This document shows, piece by piece, positions 1-9,149 of a DNA stretch of 64,000 nt (positions within the stretch are counted from its first letter, which is position 1; every line of letters begins with the position of its first letter). The stretch comes from CAZPXZ01 sp965221505 (GTDB lineage: Bacteria > Pseudomonadota > Alphaproteobacteria > Rhodobacterales > CAZPXZ01). The stretch covers positions 1,240,001 through 1,304,000 of the forward strand of contig CBDCSI010000001.1 of NCBI GenBank assembly GCA_965221505.1, written 5' to 3'. The notes below the pieces were generated by a model that did not search any database, had not been told where the DNA came from, and worked only from the letters and a program-made list of their open reading frames with translations. The position numbers and the translations under genes were made by a program.

Positions 1-265
1 GCACTCGCATGGCGGCCGGTCTCTCCGACGCGTCGCATCGGGCCCGGAGCGGTTTCGCCCGACGTTCGTTTTCGTCCGGGACGGGCGAGGCGGGTGTCGG
101 AGGTTGCGAGAAGCGCGGAATTCCGGGTTGCGGGGCGGCGTCTGCGAGAGCGCGTCGGCGCCGTTCGGCGAAGCGACGGACGGACGCGCGGGGCGGTCGC
201 AACTGCGCATTCCCGTCGAGCGGAGGCGGGGGCGGCAGGAACGCGAGCGAGGTCCCGCGTTGGTT

Positions 266-724
266 CTACGCGCGGTAGGCGAGGAGTAGGTTCTCCGCCT
301 CGAGGACGGTCTCGCCTCGCTGGTTGCGAGTCGCCAGGGCGAGCCGAAGGATTCCCTGGTCCGGCTTGCGCGTCGCGCGCTTCTCCAGCACGGTAAGGGT
401 CGTATCGACGGTATCTCCGGCCAGGACGGGAAGCCGGAAGGACACCTTCCAGTCGAGCGACGCCCTCGCCCGGAGTTGCGCCGGACACCGGTTTTTCGTC
501 CCGTCGACCACCGAGAGCACCAGTAGTCCGTGCGCGACCCGGTCGCGGAAGCCGTGTCTTGCGGCGCCTTCGCGGGACATGTGAATTTCGAACCGGTCGC
601 CGGAAATTCGCGCGAAGGAATCAATCATTTCCGAGGTAATGCGCTCGGCTCCGGTCTCGATCCGGTCCCCCACCTCGACGTCGCCGTAGCCGTAGAGTCC
701 GGCCGGCAGCACGCGCCCGGTCAC
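266..724 (-). CDS. MaoC-like (R)-specific enoyl-CoA hydratase / dehydratase
   Basis: A 152-residue single hot-dog domain protein of the MaoC dehydratase family, which hydrates or dehydrates enoyl-CoA or enoyl-ACP thioesters in the cytoplasm. The central segment with IHMSREGAARHGFRDRVAHGL fits the family's usual hydratase region, where a D/N and a H lie about five residues apart; the sequence then runs through a typical KVSFRLPVLAGDTV strand. The start is GTG, preceded by AGGACGAGG. It is divergent from an acyl-CoA dehydrogenase 660 bases away, which suggests a role in acyl-CoA or branched acid catabolism. The exact substrate cannot be told from sequence; itaconyl/mesaconyl-type or beta-oxidation substrates are both possible. 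Confidence 0.85.
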   Translation of the reverse strand: MTGRVLPAGLYGYGDVEVGDRIETGAERITSEMIDSFARISGDRFEIHMSREGAARHGFRDRVAHGLLVLSVVDGTKNRCPAQLRARASLDWKVSFRLPVLAGDTVDTTLTVLEKRATRKPDQGILRLALATRNQRGETVLEAENLLLAYRA

Positions 725-1384
725 GGACGCCTCGTCCTGAAGAATCGCTCGCTACGCACGCTGCGAGACCAGGCGTCGTACGCCACGTTCGCGGGAGAGC
801 CGAGACCGCCGGGCGCGAGTTTCAGGGGAACGGAATTCGACCGGTTGTGGCCAGCGGTGCGACGCGGTTCGAAGGGTCGTTTCGCCAGGCGCGATCGCGG
901 GAGGCAGAAACGAAGAGACCGCCGCGACGCAGAACTCCTGTGCCGAGTCGTGGAGAACCATGCTCTTCTCTCCCGGCGATGCGGCATCGTGGTACCAGGG
1001 TCGGCCGGTGACGAGCGCGTTCGGCCGCGATCGCCGCTTCCCGGGGCGCGATGCCCACGCGTGCGCGAGTCGTCAGTGACCATAGCCGAAGACGTCGGTT
1101 GCGTGTGGGTCGACTGCCTCCGGCTCGAGGGATCGTCCGAGCGATCGGTTGCCGGTGACCGGACGGGCGCGCTTACGGACTCGCCGGTCTGATCCCCGAT
1201 GCCGAACGCGGTCGAAAGCGGCGAACGCGGTCAAGAAACGCAGCCGGCCAGATGCGGGCGCCCGCTCCGCCGTTCGGCGCGAGACGTAGCGCACGACGCA
1301 CCGGTCCCGATACGCGGACTCCTTGACCCGAGCGCGCTCCCGGCGATACGGTAACCGTCCGGTTACCTCAGCTTCGGGCACGGC
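725..1384. other. Divergent intergenic region between MaoC gene and acyl-CoA dehydrogenase gene
   Basis: No gene is recognised here. Both strands are open for long stretches, but the translations are arginine-rich low-complexity sequence typical of GC-rich shadow frames. The region must hold the promoters of the two divergent genes, yet I see no convincing -35/-10 pair. Confidence 0.5.
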
Positions 1385-2530
1385 ATGTTTTTGGGCGAGA
1401 CGCATCGACAGGTACGCGACGTGGCGCGCCGGTTCGCCGACGACGTCATTCGTCCGCAGGCCGCCGAACTCGACCGCACGTCGCGTTTTCCGTCCGAGGT
1501 CTACGACCGCATGGCCGAACTCGGCCTGTTCGGAATCGGCGTGCCTGAAGAGTTGGGCGGAGCCGGACTCGACGCGCTGTCCTACACGCTGGTGATGGAA
1601 GAGCTGGCTCGAGGCTACGCCTCGGTAGCCGACCAGTGCGGCCTGGTGGAGCTCGCCTCGACGCTCCTCGTGCGCCACGGAACCCGGGAGCAGGCGGAGC
1701 GATGGCTGCCGGGCCTGTTGTCCGCGAAGGCGCGGGCCGCCTATTGCATTACCGAACCGGAGGCAGGGACCGACGTGTCGGGAATTCGGACGTCGGCGAC
1801 GGCGGACGACGACGGCTGGATTCTGGACGGCGGAAAGATCTGGATTCACAACGCGCCGGTTGCGGACGTCGGATTCGTGCTGGCGCGGACGGACCCCGAG
1901 GCGGGCCACCGCGGCATGTCGATCTTCGTCGTCGACCTGCACGCGACGGGCGTCGAGCGGGGGGCGAAGGAAGAGAAGATGGGACAGCGGGCCAGTCCGG
2001 TCGGCGCCCTGCAGTTCTCGAAGGTGCGGTTGCCCCCGGACGCGTTGCTTGGTCAGGCGGGTCGCGGTTTTCACGTCATGATGAGCGTGCTGGACCGCGG
2101 ACGCGCGGGAATTGCCGCGCTGGCGGTGGGAATTGCGCAGGCGGGACTCGAGGCGTCGGTCGAATACGCGAAGCAGCGCAAGCAGTTCGACCGTCCGATC
2201 GCGGAATTCCAGGGGGTTCAGTGGCTCCTGGCGGACATGGCCAAGGACATCGAGGCGGCGCGGCTGCTGGTGCATGCCGCCGCCGGCAAGATCGACCGGG
2301 GCGAGAACGCCACCAAGTCGTGCTCGATCGCGAAGTGCTTCGCCTCCGACATGGCCGTCGCGCGTACGGCCGACGCGGTGCAGGTTTTCGGCGGCTCCGG
2401 GTACATTCGAGGGTTCGAGGTCGAACGGCTGTACCGCGACGCGAAGATTACCCAGATCTACGAAGGCACCAACCAGATTCAGCGCATGATCATTGCGCGC
2501 GAGTTGTTGAAGCACGGAGCGGAGGCATGA
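1385..2530 (+). CDS. Acyl-CoA dehydrogenase
   Basis: A 381-residue FAD-dependent acyl-CoA dehydrogenase, the usual family length, catalysing alpha,beta-desaturation of an acyl-CoA and passing electrons to electron-transfer flavoprotein. The flavin/substrate signature YCITEPEAGTDVSG lies near residue 122. The C-terminal IYEGTNQIQ segment carries the catalytic base glutamate at about residue 360, in the position used by short- and medium-chain and short-branched enzymes. The stop codon overlaps the ATG of the next gene (ATGA), so the two are translationally coupled. Substrate chain length is not predictable. Confidence 0.93.
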   Translation: MFLGETHRQVRDVARRFADDVIRPQAAELDRTSRFPSEVYDRMAELGLFGIGVPEELGGAGLDALSYTLVMEELARGYASVADQCGLVELASTLLVRHGTREQAERWLPGLLSAKARAAYCITEPEAGTDVSGIRTSATADDDGWILDGGKIWIHNAPVADVGFVLARTDPEAGHRGMSIFVVDLHATGVERGAKEEKMGQRASPVGALQFSKVRLPPDALLGQAGRGFHVMMSVLDRGRAGIAALAVGIAQAGLEASVEYAKQRKQFDRPIAEFQGVQWLLADMAKDIEAARLLVHAAAGKIDRGENATKSCSIAKCFASDMAVARTADAVQVFGGSGYIRGFEVERLYRDAKITQIYEGTNQIQRMIIARELLKHGAEA

Positions 2531-3297
2531 CCGGACAGGTGGCATTGGTGACCGGCTCAAGCCGGGGAATCGGACTGGAGGCCGCATCGCAGCTGTCCCG
2601 GGCGGGATTTGCCGTCGCGCTGAACGGACGGACAGAATCCGCCGCGCTCGACGCTGCGGCGGAGCGCATACGCTCCGAAGGGGGTCGCGTGGCCGTACTT
2701 CCCTTCGACGTCGCGGAAATCGAGCGGCTCGACGACCGGCTGGCGGAAGCCGAGCGGGAGCTCGGCCCGCTGACGACGTTGGTCAACAACGCCGGGGTCT
2801 CCGTACTGAACCGCGGAGACCCGCTCGATCTCACTGCCGAGAGCTGGGACCATTGCCTGTCGATCAACGCACGCGCCAACTTCTTCATGAGTCAGGCGTT
2901 TGCGAGGCGCGTCCTGTCCCGGGAGCGCGACCCGTCGCTGTTCTACTCGATCGTGAACGTGACCTCTTCCAACGCGGTCGGAGTCGCGGTGACGCGCGCG
3001 GAATACTGCGCCTCGAAGGCGGCCGCGGCGATGGTCTCCAAGGTGTTTGCCGCGCGCCTCGCGGCTGAGGACGTTTCGGTCTACGACGTGCAACCGGGCG
3101 TGATCGAGACCGACATGACGGCGGCCGTGCTCGACGCGTACAAGGAGCGGATCGCGTCGGGGCTTACGCTGATGCCGCGAACCGGAAAGCCGGAGGAGAT
3201 GGGCAAGATTATCGCGGGGCTCGCCGGCGGGGCGCTGCCCTATACGACCGGCCAGTCGATCTCGGCCGACGGCGGGTTGCTGTTGCCGCGGTTCTGA
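2527..3297 (+). CDS. SDR-family oxidoreductase (3-ketoacyl reductase-like)
   Basis: A 256-residue classical short-chain dehydrogenase/reductase. It has the nucleotide-binding TGSSRGIG (residues 9-16), NNAG (87-90), a serine in the NVTSS strand (147-148) and the catalytic Y160-x-x-x-K164. The C-terminal SADGG turn is common in ketoreductases. The start is the ATG overlapping the upstream acyl-CoA dehydrogenase stop. In this context a 3-hydroxyacyl or 2-methyl-3-hydroxyacyl dehydrogenase step is likely, forming a small acyl-CoA oxidation set with the dehydrogenase and the divergent MaoC hydratase. The specific substrate is inference. Confidence 0.88.
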   Translation: MTGQVALVTGSSRGIGLEAASQLSRAGFAVALNGRTESAALDAAAERIRSEGGRVAVLPFDVAEIERLDDRLAEAERELGPLTTLVNNAGVSVLNRGDPLDLTAESWDHCLSINARANFFMSQAFARRVLSRERDPSLFYSIVNVTSSNAVGVAVTRAEYCASKAAAAMVSKVFAARLAAEDVSVYDVQPGVIETDMTAAVLDAYKERIASGLTLMPRTGKPEEMGKIIAGLAGGALPYTTGQSISADGGLLLPRF

Positions 3298-3569
3298 CCC
3301 AAGGGTTATCGGCTCTACTCGAACCGGAACGGAGGGTCTTCGACGCCATCCCAAAGCGGATTGGTGCAGTGCCCGTGCGTTCCCGCGGTCGGACCGCCCG
3401 CATTCGCCCGACGTTCCGTTAGTACGCCTACTTCCTTCCGACTTGCGCGAGCGCGGTGTGCGAACGCCGCAGGCGGACAGCGGGCGCTTCGCACCTCCCA
3501 CGGAGGCTCTCCGCAAGACGGTCCTCCACAACATTCGACTTCGAAGACAGTTCGGAAAGCTATTTCGCA

Positions 3570-5564
3570 TCAACCTGTGTCGTAGTCGTCGATCGCGCCG
3601 ATCACCTCGCCAAGTCGATCCAGCTCCCTCGCTCGCTGCAGATAGTCCGAATAGGCTTTGTACGAACTCTCGAGTAGTTCGTCGTAGTTGACGTATCGGG
3701 CATTGATTGCGCGCAGCACTTCCTCCACGATCTTCCTTCCGTCCGGATTGTTCCATTCGGACGGCGCTCTTCCCAGGAGGCAAACAAACTCCACCGGCTC
3801 ACGCGTCTTCCCCATGTCTTCCAGGATTTTCCGCATTCCGCTGCGGTATTTTTCGATTTGTTTCGCGAGATCGTAGACCGACACAAGCCGACCGGGCCGC
3901 TTCAGCTCTACGAAAACGTGCTTTCCGGCAACTTTCTGGTACTTGATGTCCAGTCGCGCATTCCGTTCTTCATCCGACAGTGTGGCGTCTACCCTCTCGA
4001 ACAAGGAGGCCACGCGCCGTTCCATGACTTCCGAAGAGTCTATGCGCTCCCAGTGCGGATCCAGCAACCACAGGTGGTCAAAGATATACTGCTGGATCAC
4101 TCGCTCCCTTGCATCCTGATCGACTTTTTCCTGCAGCGCGCGAATGACGGCGATGCGTTGTCGCACGATCTGTCCGTAGAGCGATCTCTCCAGTCCGTCC
4201 AACTCGCGAAACATCCCGATTGCGGCTTCGACATTCTCGTCGCTGATCGAGTCGAGCCTGTCCAGGTTCTCGTTCAGGCGGTGGAACTCGAAGGCGAGAA
4301 CCGCGTGTTTGATGAGCTGTCGACGCTCTGCGGCATCATCCACGTTGATACGATTGAGCCTGCCCAGCCAGCGTTTCGCCCTACCGGAAAAGGAATTCGG
4401 AAGCTCCTCGATCCAAGTCTTGACCTCGGGGATCATCATGGCGGTATGGCTACCCGCTTCGACTCTCAACTCGGACCAACGACCTTGCAGGTGCTTCAAT
4501 TCTCGCTGGACGAAGGCCTTCAGTGCGACATAGCGCGGATCGTCCTCGACGATCCGTTGTCTGCCGCTGGTCGCGGAATCCTCGTCGTGGTCTTCTTCCC
4601 GTCCCGAGGCAGTATCCAGGCCATCCACTCGGAGTTCGCCGGTCAGGTAGCTCGCGTAGATGCCTCTCTCGGTATAGTCACCGAGAAGATCTTCCTGTGC
4701 CATCTTGCCGCGGACGTAGATAGCAATCCGATTCAGGTTCTCTCCGTGCTCGTCGCGCAGTTGTCCGCTCTCTCGCACCGTGCCGAGCCAGCCGTCGACC
4801 GTCAGATTCGGTCCTTCCTCCACTGGACAACGCGACTCGCGCGATTCGTAACTCTCCAGATTGCCGCACAGCGAAACCAAGGAGGATTGATCGCCATACG
4901 TCCAGAGATACTGCAGGCGGTCGTGGTAACCTCGATCCTCAGGAGTGATTTCGTCTCCGTTTACCTCGACTGCGAATGCATGATGCGCTCCGATGATCGA
5001 GAATCGCCGGGCCAGACGTTTTCGCAGACTCCTGTCTGTGGTGATGGTCTGACGCTTTCGCAGTTCACGTAGCGTAATTCGCGTTCCGTGTTCGAATCTG
5101 CCTTCGCAGAGCTGGAGCTCCTCGGGTACGAACTCGTCGTGTCCTCCCTGGATTGCCTCCTTGACGGCGTCAAGACGCATCCGCAAGGCGGTTCGCTCGT
5201 ATTCCCGGATCGTTTCGACGTCGATTTCGTTCGCGATGGAGAACAGGGAGAGGTTACCGATGCCCTTTCGACCCATGGGCAAGCGGCCCTTAGGTGTCAA
5301 TCCCGGCTGTCTCGCTCTTCGTTGATAGCCGACCAACAGAAAACGATCGATAACATCGTCTCGCGTCATGCCGATCCCGTCGTCCTCGATTACGATTCGG
5401 TCGTTTTCCTTGTCCAGCTCAATGAGCACTCTCCCGGCATCAGCGTCCCAGGCATTCGCAACAATTTCCGAGAGCACCGCTGGAACGTTGCTATAGAGAT
5501 TCAGACCGAGGTGCGTAAGCACATCCAGGCTCAGGCGCATTTTCAGCGGGCGAACGGGACTCAC
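3570..5564 (-). CDS. GHKL (HSP90/MORC-like) ATPase with C-terminal PD-(D/E)XK nuclease-like domain
   Basis: A 664-residue protein starting at a GTG that overlaps the methyltransferase stop (GTGA). The N-terminus is a Bergerat-fold ATPase: N-box E33-I-V-A-N37-A-W-D40, ATP-lid motif D61-D62-G-I-G65, and a second glycine loop MGRKGIG near 97-103. The C-terminal 130 residues contain D539, then VFVE553-L-K555, then a glutamine (AKQIEKY) in the following helix, which is the PD-(D/E)XK nuclease pattern. GHKL ATPases of the MutL/MORC type encoded beside DNA methyltransferases are known restriction-modification partners. By context this is probably the restriction effector of the adjacent cytosine methyltransferase. 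The middle 300 residues show no domain I can name. Confidence 0.8.
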   Translation of the reverse strand: MSPVRPLKMRLSLDVLTHLGLNLYSNVPAVLSEIVANAWDADAGRVLIELDKENDRIVIEDDGIGMTRDDVIDRFLLVGYQRRARQPGLTPKGRLPMGRKGIGNLSLFSIANEIDVETIREYERTALRMRLDAVKEAIQGGHDEFVPEELQLCEGRFEHGTRITLRELRKRQTITTDRSLRKRLARRFSIIGAHHAFAVEVNGDEITPEDRGYHDRLQYLWTYGDQSSLVSLCGNLESYESRESRCPVEEGPNLTVDGWLGTVRESGQLRDEHGENLNRIAIYVRGKMAQEDLLGDYTERGIYASYLTGELRVDGLDTASGREEDHDEDSATSGRQRIVEDDPRYVALKAFVQRELKHLQGRWSELRVEAGSHTAMMIPEVKTWIEELPNSFSGRAKRWLGRLNRINVDDAAERRQLIKHAVLAFEFHRLNENLDRLDSISDENVEAAIGMFRELDGLERSLYGQIVRQRIAVIRALQEKVDQDARERVIQQYIFDHLWLLDPHWERIDSSEVMERRVASLFERVDATLSDEERNARLDIKYQKVAGKHVFVELKRPGRLVSVYDLAKQIEKYRSGMRKILEDMGKTREPVEFVCLLGRAPSEWNNPDGRKIVEEVLRAINARYVNYDELLESSYKAYSDYLQRARELDRLGEVIGAIDDYDTG

Positions 5565-6658
5565 GGTGCAAACTCCGTCAGTTGAACTTTGATGGCGCGC
5601 GCGACCGCTCGGGCCAGGCTGACGGGCACTGCGTTTCCGATGATCCGTCCGACGCTTTTTCGACGGATCGGATCGTCGGGACGTACGAACGCGTAGTCCC
5701 GAGGAAACGTCTGGAGCATGGCGCCTTCGCGGAGGGAGATCGCCCGGTCCTGTTCCGGGTGGCCGAACCGACCGTTGCCGAAACCGTGAAACTGTGTGGT
5801 AATGGTCGGCGAGGGCCTGTCCCAGCGCATCCTGCCGTAGACGGAGGCGTAGCCGCGGCCCGAGCGCTTGCAATGGCACTCCGCCACGAGTTCCGCGGGC
5901 CAGTCCCTCCACGTGCCGCCCGGAAGGGACGCACGAATGCGCGCGAGGTTGATCGCGGAAAGCTCGCTCGCGCAATGAAGCGGGTCGGAAGCGTCGACCT
6001 CGCCGGCGACGATGGACGGCATGTCGCCGATCGCCTGCCGTACGGTGACATGTTCGCCCGGACCGTGCGTAGCGGCCGGAAGCGCCGGCTCGCCGAGTCT
6101 CGACGCAATCAGGACCAGACGGGATCGGGACTGCGGCACTCCGAAGTCCGTACAACTCGCGACCAGCCATCGCACGTTGTAACCGGCCGAGCGAAGTCTC
6201 GCTACGAAGTCGCCGAAGACCTGACCGCCCTTGAACCGGACGAGCTGCGGAACGTTTTCCATCGTGACGATGTCGGGCTCGGCTTCGATCGCCAAACGCG
6301 CGAAGTCGCGCAGCAGGCGCCAACTCGGGTTCCGGTGAGCCTGCGCGTATCGCGAGAAAGGCTGGCATGGCGCACAGCCGATCAGGACGCGCGGTAATTG
6401 AGATACGTACGCTGCGGCCAGGTCGTCGGGGCGGATTTCCGCGACGTCTCGTCGAACGAACCGTGCTCCGTTGTTCTCCTCGAAGGGAAAGCGGCAGGCC
6501 TCGTCGATGTCGTAGCCGCGCGCGATTCGAAAGCCTTCGAGCAGAAAGCCGTGCGACAACGCTCCCCCACCGCAGAACAGGTCCACGACCGTTCCGACGG
6601 CACCATCTTGTTCCAAGCGCCCATTCTCCTCGGGTGGCGTTGCGTCGTTGCCACTCAC
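5561..6658 (-). CDS. DNA (cytosine-5-)-methyltransferase
   Basis: A C5-cytosine methyltransferase. Visible motifs, numbered from the GTG at 6658: motif I VVDLFCGGG (about 24-32), motif IV GCAPCQPFS with catalytic C98, motif VI ENV, motif VIII QSRSRLVLIA, a short variable target-recognition region, motif IX RPSPTITT and motif X GNAVPVSLA. The C-terminus is complete. The frame stays open to an ATG at 6871, but those extra 71 residues are low-complexity, so the GTG with GGGAA just upstream is preferred. The protein modifies host DNA and presumably protects it from the coupled ATPase-nuclease. The recognition sequence cannot be read off. Confidence 0.92.
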   Translation of the reverse strand: MSGNDATPPEENGRLEQDGAVGTVVDLFCGGGALSHGFLLEGFRIARGYDIDEACRFPFEENNGARFVRRDVAEIRPDDLAAAYVSQLPRVLIGCAPCQPFSRYAQAHRNPSWRLLRDFARLAIEAEPDIVTMENVPQLVRFKGGQVFGDFVARLRSAGYNVRWLVASCTDFGVPQSRSRLVLIASRLGEPALPAATHGPGEHVTVRQAIGDMPSIVAGEVDASDPLHCASELSAINLARIRASLPGGTWRDWPAELVAECHCKRSGRGYASVYGRMRWDRPSPTITTQFHGFGNGRFGHPEQDRAISLREGAMLQTFPRDYAFVRPDDPIRRKSVGRIIGNAVPVSLARAVARAIKVQLTEFAP

Positions 6659-7307
6659 GGTGCCGATTCCCACGGCTGCAGCTGAAGCCTCCGAACCGAA
6701 CCCATCATGCACCGATTCTCGATGCCCGCCAAGCGACAGGGCCGGTCGGAACGATGCGGGACGCCGCTTCGCGCGACCCTCGGTTCGCGTCGCGTGCTCG
6801 TCGGGGCCTTCGACCGCGACAATCGGGGGAATCGTGAGTCCGTCGCAACGTACCCGAGTAAGAGCGTGCACATGATGCGCGAAATTCTACCAGATTGGGA
6901 GACGCCGCGCAAAGGCGACCGCTTCCTCGAAACGAATCGGCATAGGTCGGAAGCGTGAAGCCAGCCACCGTCGGCGAACGCGGGGGCGCCCGAGCGTGTC
7001 GGCCGATGCCGCTCCCGGAATCGTAGACCTGCGAGCGAACCGCCCGCATGTCGTGAACCGCCTTCGTTTGCCGCAAGTCGTCCTCGATTCGTCGGGATGC
7101 GGTCTTGTCGAGCGGCCAGGAGAGCCGGGCTCCCGCAGAGACGTCGCACGGGCGTCGGATGCAGCGGCGGCCAGTCGTCCCATCGATGCGCGCCAGTCTT
7201 GCCGGTCGGGGGCCGGAACCCTCGACGGCTCCTGAGTCTCAGGCTGCGAACTTGCGCGAGAACCCTATGATGGCCAACGTGGCTTTCGGTGCGCGGGGGC
7301 GCCTTCC
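6659..7307. other. Intergenic region upstream of the methyltransferase and of the Sua5 gene
   Basis: No gene is recognised. Frames on both strands are open but give no family motif; in particular I see neither a Vsr mismatch endonuclease nor a small helix-turn-helix controller protein, both of which often sit beside cytosine methyltransferases. Part of it (to 6871) could encode an N-terminal extension of the methyltransferase. Confidence 0.45.
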
Positions 7308-8321
7308 ATGTCGATGCTTGCCGGGCCGAAGAGCAGACTGCTTTTGCCGGACGAAAGCGGAATTCGCGTAGCCGTCCGGATACTCGAATCGGGAGGCCTG
7401 GTCGCGTTTCCGACCGAGACCGTATACGGGCTGGGGGCCGACGCACGAAATCCGGAGGCGGTACGGCGAATCTATTCCGCCAAGGGACGCCCCTCGGGCA
7501 ATCCGCTCATCCTGCACGTGGCGGATCGACATGCGGCAGAGGCACTCGTCGGGTTCGACCGGGAAGCCGGGCGCCTGGCGGACCGGTTCTGGCCCGGGCC
7601 GTTGACCCTGACCCTGCCGCGGCGGCCCGAGTCGGGCCTTTCGCCGGAAGCGCTGGCGGGTCTCGAGACTGCGGCGGTTCGCGTGCCGTCTCATCCGGTT
7701 GCCAGATCCCTGATCCGCGCCTTCGGCGGACCGATCGCCGGGCCGAGCGCAAATCCCTCGGGACGGATCAGCCCGACGGAAGCGAGCCACGTAGCCGAGG
7801 ATCTGGGCGATCGGCTCGATGCGGTAATCGACGGGGGGCCGTGCGCGGTCGGGGTCGAATCCGCCATCGTCGGTTTTCTGCCCGTCGGACCGGTGTTGCT
7901 GCGCGAGGGCGGCATCGCGCGGGAGGCGCTGGAAGAGGCGATGGAGCGGCCGTTCGCTGTCGCGTACGCGTCCGAACGTCCGATCGCTCCCGGTTCGTTC
8001 CGGAGTCACTACGCGCCCTCGGCCCGATTGCGTCCCGACGCCGATTCGCCGGCACCAGGGGAAGCCTGGCTGGGATTCGGTCCCGAGCCCGAAGGCGCGG
8101 AGCATGCCGTGGCCGCGCGAAACCTATCCCCGAAGGGCGACGTGCGGGAGGCGGCGAAGCGTCTCTACGGTCTCCTGCGCGAGTTGGACGCCTCGCTCGG
8201 AGGCCGGGGCCGCATTGCGGTTCGGTCCGTTCCCGCCGACGGTCTCGGTGCGGCCGTCAACGATCGGTTGCGTCGCGCGGCGGCGCCCCGGAACCGGGAC
8301 GAGCGGTCGTGGACGAACTGA
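7308..8321 (+). CDS. tsaC: L-threonylcarbamoyladenylate synthase (Sua5/YwlC type)
   Basis: A 337-residue Sua5-type enzyme that makes threonylcarbamoyl-AMP from threonine, bicarbonate and ATP for t6A37 modification of ANN-decoding tRNAs. The YrdC domain covers residues 15-200, with GLVAFPTETVYGLGADA and the KGRPSGNPL phosphate-binding segment, and PSANPSGR further on. The linker GSFRSHYAPSA and a C-terminal Rossmann-like Sua5 domain distinguish it from short TsaC. The start is the first of two close ATGs (7308 or 7314). The downstream acetyltransferase start overlaps its last 13 bases. A tRNA-Asn gene, which decodes an ANN codon and would be a t6A substrate, lies 650 bases downstream. Confidence 0.93.
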   Translation: MSMLAGPKSRLLLPDESGIRVAVRILESGGLVAFPTETVYGLGADARNPEAVRRIYSAKGRPSGNPLILHVADRHAAEALVGFDREAGRLADRFWPGPLTLTLPRRPESGLSPEALAGLETAAVRVPSHPVARSLIRAFGGPIAGPSANPSGRISPTEASHVAEDLGDRLDAVIDGGPCAVGVESAIVGFLPVGPVLLREGGIAREALEEAMERPFAVAYASERPIAPGSFRSHYAPSARLRPDADSPAPGEAWLGFGPEPEGAEHAVAARNLSPKGDVREAAKRLYGLLRELDASLGGRGRIAVRSVPADGLGAAVNDRLRRAAAPRNRDERSWTN

Positions 8322-8938
8322 TTCTCCGACCGGAGGGTTCGGAGGACGCTGGGGCGGTTGAGGCCCTCTTCGACCGCGTGTTCGGGCGAACCCGCTACAG
8401 CCTGTCGTCCTACCGGCTACGGGAGGGGGTCCCTCCGGTGGCGGAGTTGTGCCGTGTCGCATGCGGCCTGGACGGTCTGATCCTGGGCGCGATTCGATTC
8501 TGGCCGATACGGGTTGGCGACGAAGGGATACCGGCGCTCCTGACCGGACCGGTGGGTGTCCATCCCACGCGCCAGGGGGAGGGGCTGGGCGGTGCGCTGC
8601 TTCGAGCCGGCCTCAATCGGGCGCGTCGACTCGGGATGCCCCCGGAGGCGGTCGAATCGGGCTCATGGAAGAGGGTCGTTCTCGTCGGCGACGAGCCGTA
8701 CTACCGTCGGTTCGGCTTCCGCAGGGCGTTGGCGGCGTTCCTGGAATTTCCGGCGCCGACCGATCCGTCGCGGGTGCTGGCGCTGGAACTGGAGCCGGGG
8801 GCGATGCAGGGTGTGTCGGGGGCGGTCGAGCCGTGGGACGCGGCCGGCGCGAACCTGCGGCGGCGGCATGCGGGCCGGTTGCCGAAGCCCGGACATGGCG
8901 GGTCCGTCGGCGTTGACGGAGCCGGTGCAGGAGAATAA
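8309..8938 (+). CDS. GNAT-family N-acetyltransferase
   Basis: A 209-residue GNAT acetyltransferase. The acetyl-CoA pyrophosphate loop appears as VGVHPTRQGEGLGGALL, and a second conserved element DEPYYRRFGF follows, as in YhbS-like members. The start is a GTG inside the 3' end of the Sua5 gene (13-base overlap), indicating coupled translation. The glycine-rich last 30 residues look non-conserved. The acceptor substrate is unknown; amino-acid, protein N-terminus or small-molecule acetylation are all possible. Confidence 0.85.
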   Translation: MDELILRPEGSEDAGAVEALFDRVFGRTRYSLSSYRLREGVPPVAELCRVACGLDGLILGAIRFWPIRVGDEGIPALLTGPVGVHPTRQGEGLGGALLRAGLNRARRLGMPPEAVESGSWKRVVLVGDEPYYRRFGFRRALAAFLEFPAPTDPSRVLALELEPGAMQGVSGAVEPWDAAGANLRRRHAGRLPKPGHGGSVGVDGAGAGE

Positions 8939-8965
8939 GCTGAACCTGTCCGCAAGGTCGCGTGT

Positions 8966-9041
8966 TCCGGCGTAGCTCAGTTGGCAGAGCAAGCGGCTGT
9001 TAACCGCTGGGTCGTAGGTTCGAGCCCTACCGCCGGAGCCA
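8966..9041 (+). tRNA. tRNA-Asn (anticodon GTT)
   Basis: A 76-base cloverleaf with encoded CCA. The acceptor TCCGGCG pairs with CGCCGGA, the discriminator is G, the D-loop contains AGCTCAGTTGGCAGAGC, the anticodon stem-loop is GCGGCTGTTAACCGC with GTT, and the T-loop is GGTTCGAGCCC. All features are standard for bacterial tRNA-Asn. Confidence 0.97.
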
Positions 9042-9050
9042 AAATTCTAT

Positions 9051-9076
9051 CCGCTGAAAGCGGCGGTTCTCGTTTG
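9051..9076 (+). terminator. Possible intrinsic terminator after tRNA-Asn
   Basis: A CCGCT-GAA-AGCGG hairpin nine bases after the tRNA end, followed by the T-rich GGTTCTCGTTT. The stem is short, so the call is tentative. Confidence 0.45.
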
Positions 9077-9149
9077 ACGCAAGTGTGTGTGGGTTGATCC
9101 CCTCGGGGCGTTGTCGATACTGCCCTGTCTTCGCGGACTTGCGCCAACG

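Noticed and set aside
1..265. Possible coding sequence at the left edge
   Set aside because: Plus-strand frames are open but arginine/glycine-rich with no recognisable motif; a gene continuing from outside the window cannot be judged.
5561..6871. Longer methyltransferase start at 6871
   Set aside because: The extra 71 residues are low-complexity and precede motif I by far more than is usual; a GTG at 6658 with a ribosome-like site fits better. Not fully excluded.
6659..7307. Vsr-type endonuclease or controller gene next to the methyltransferase
   Set aside because: Both strands were read in all frames; no Vsr motif or short helix-turn-helix protein is present.
7289..8308. A long upstream extension of the acetyltransferase frame through the whole Sua5 gene
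   Set aside because: The upstream part is antiphase to the well-supported Sua5 protein and has no GNAT features; the GTG at 8309 is the natural start.
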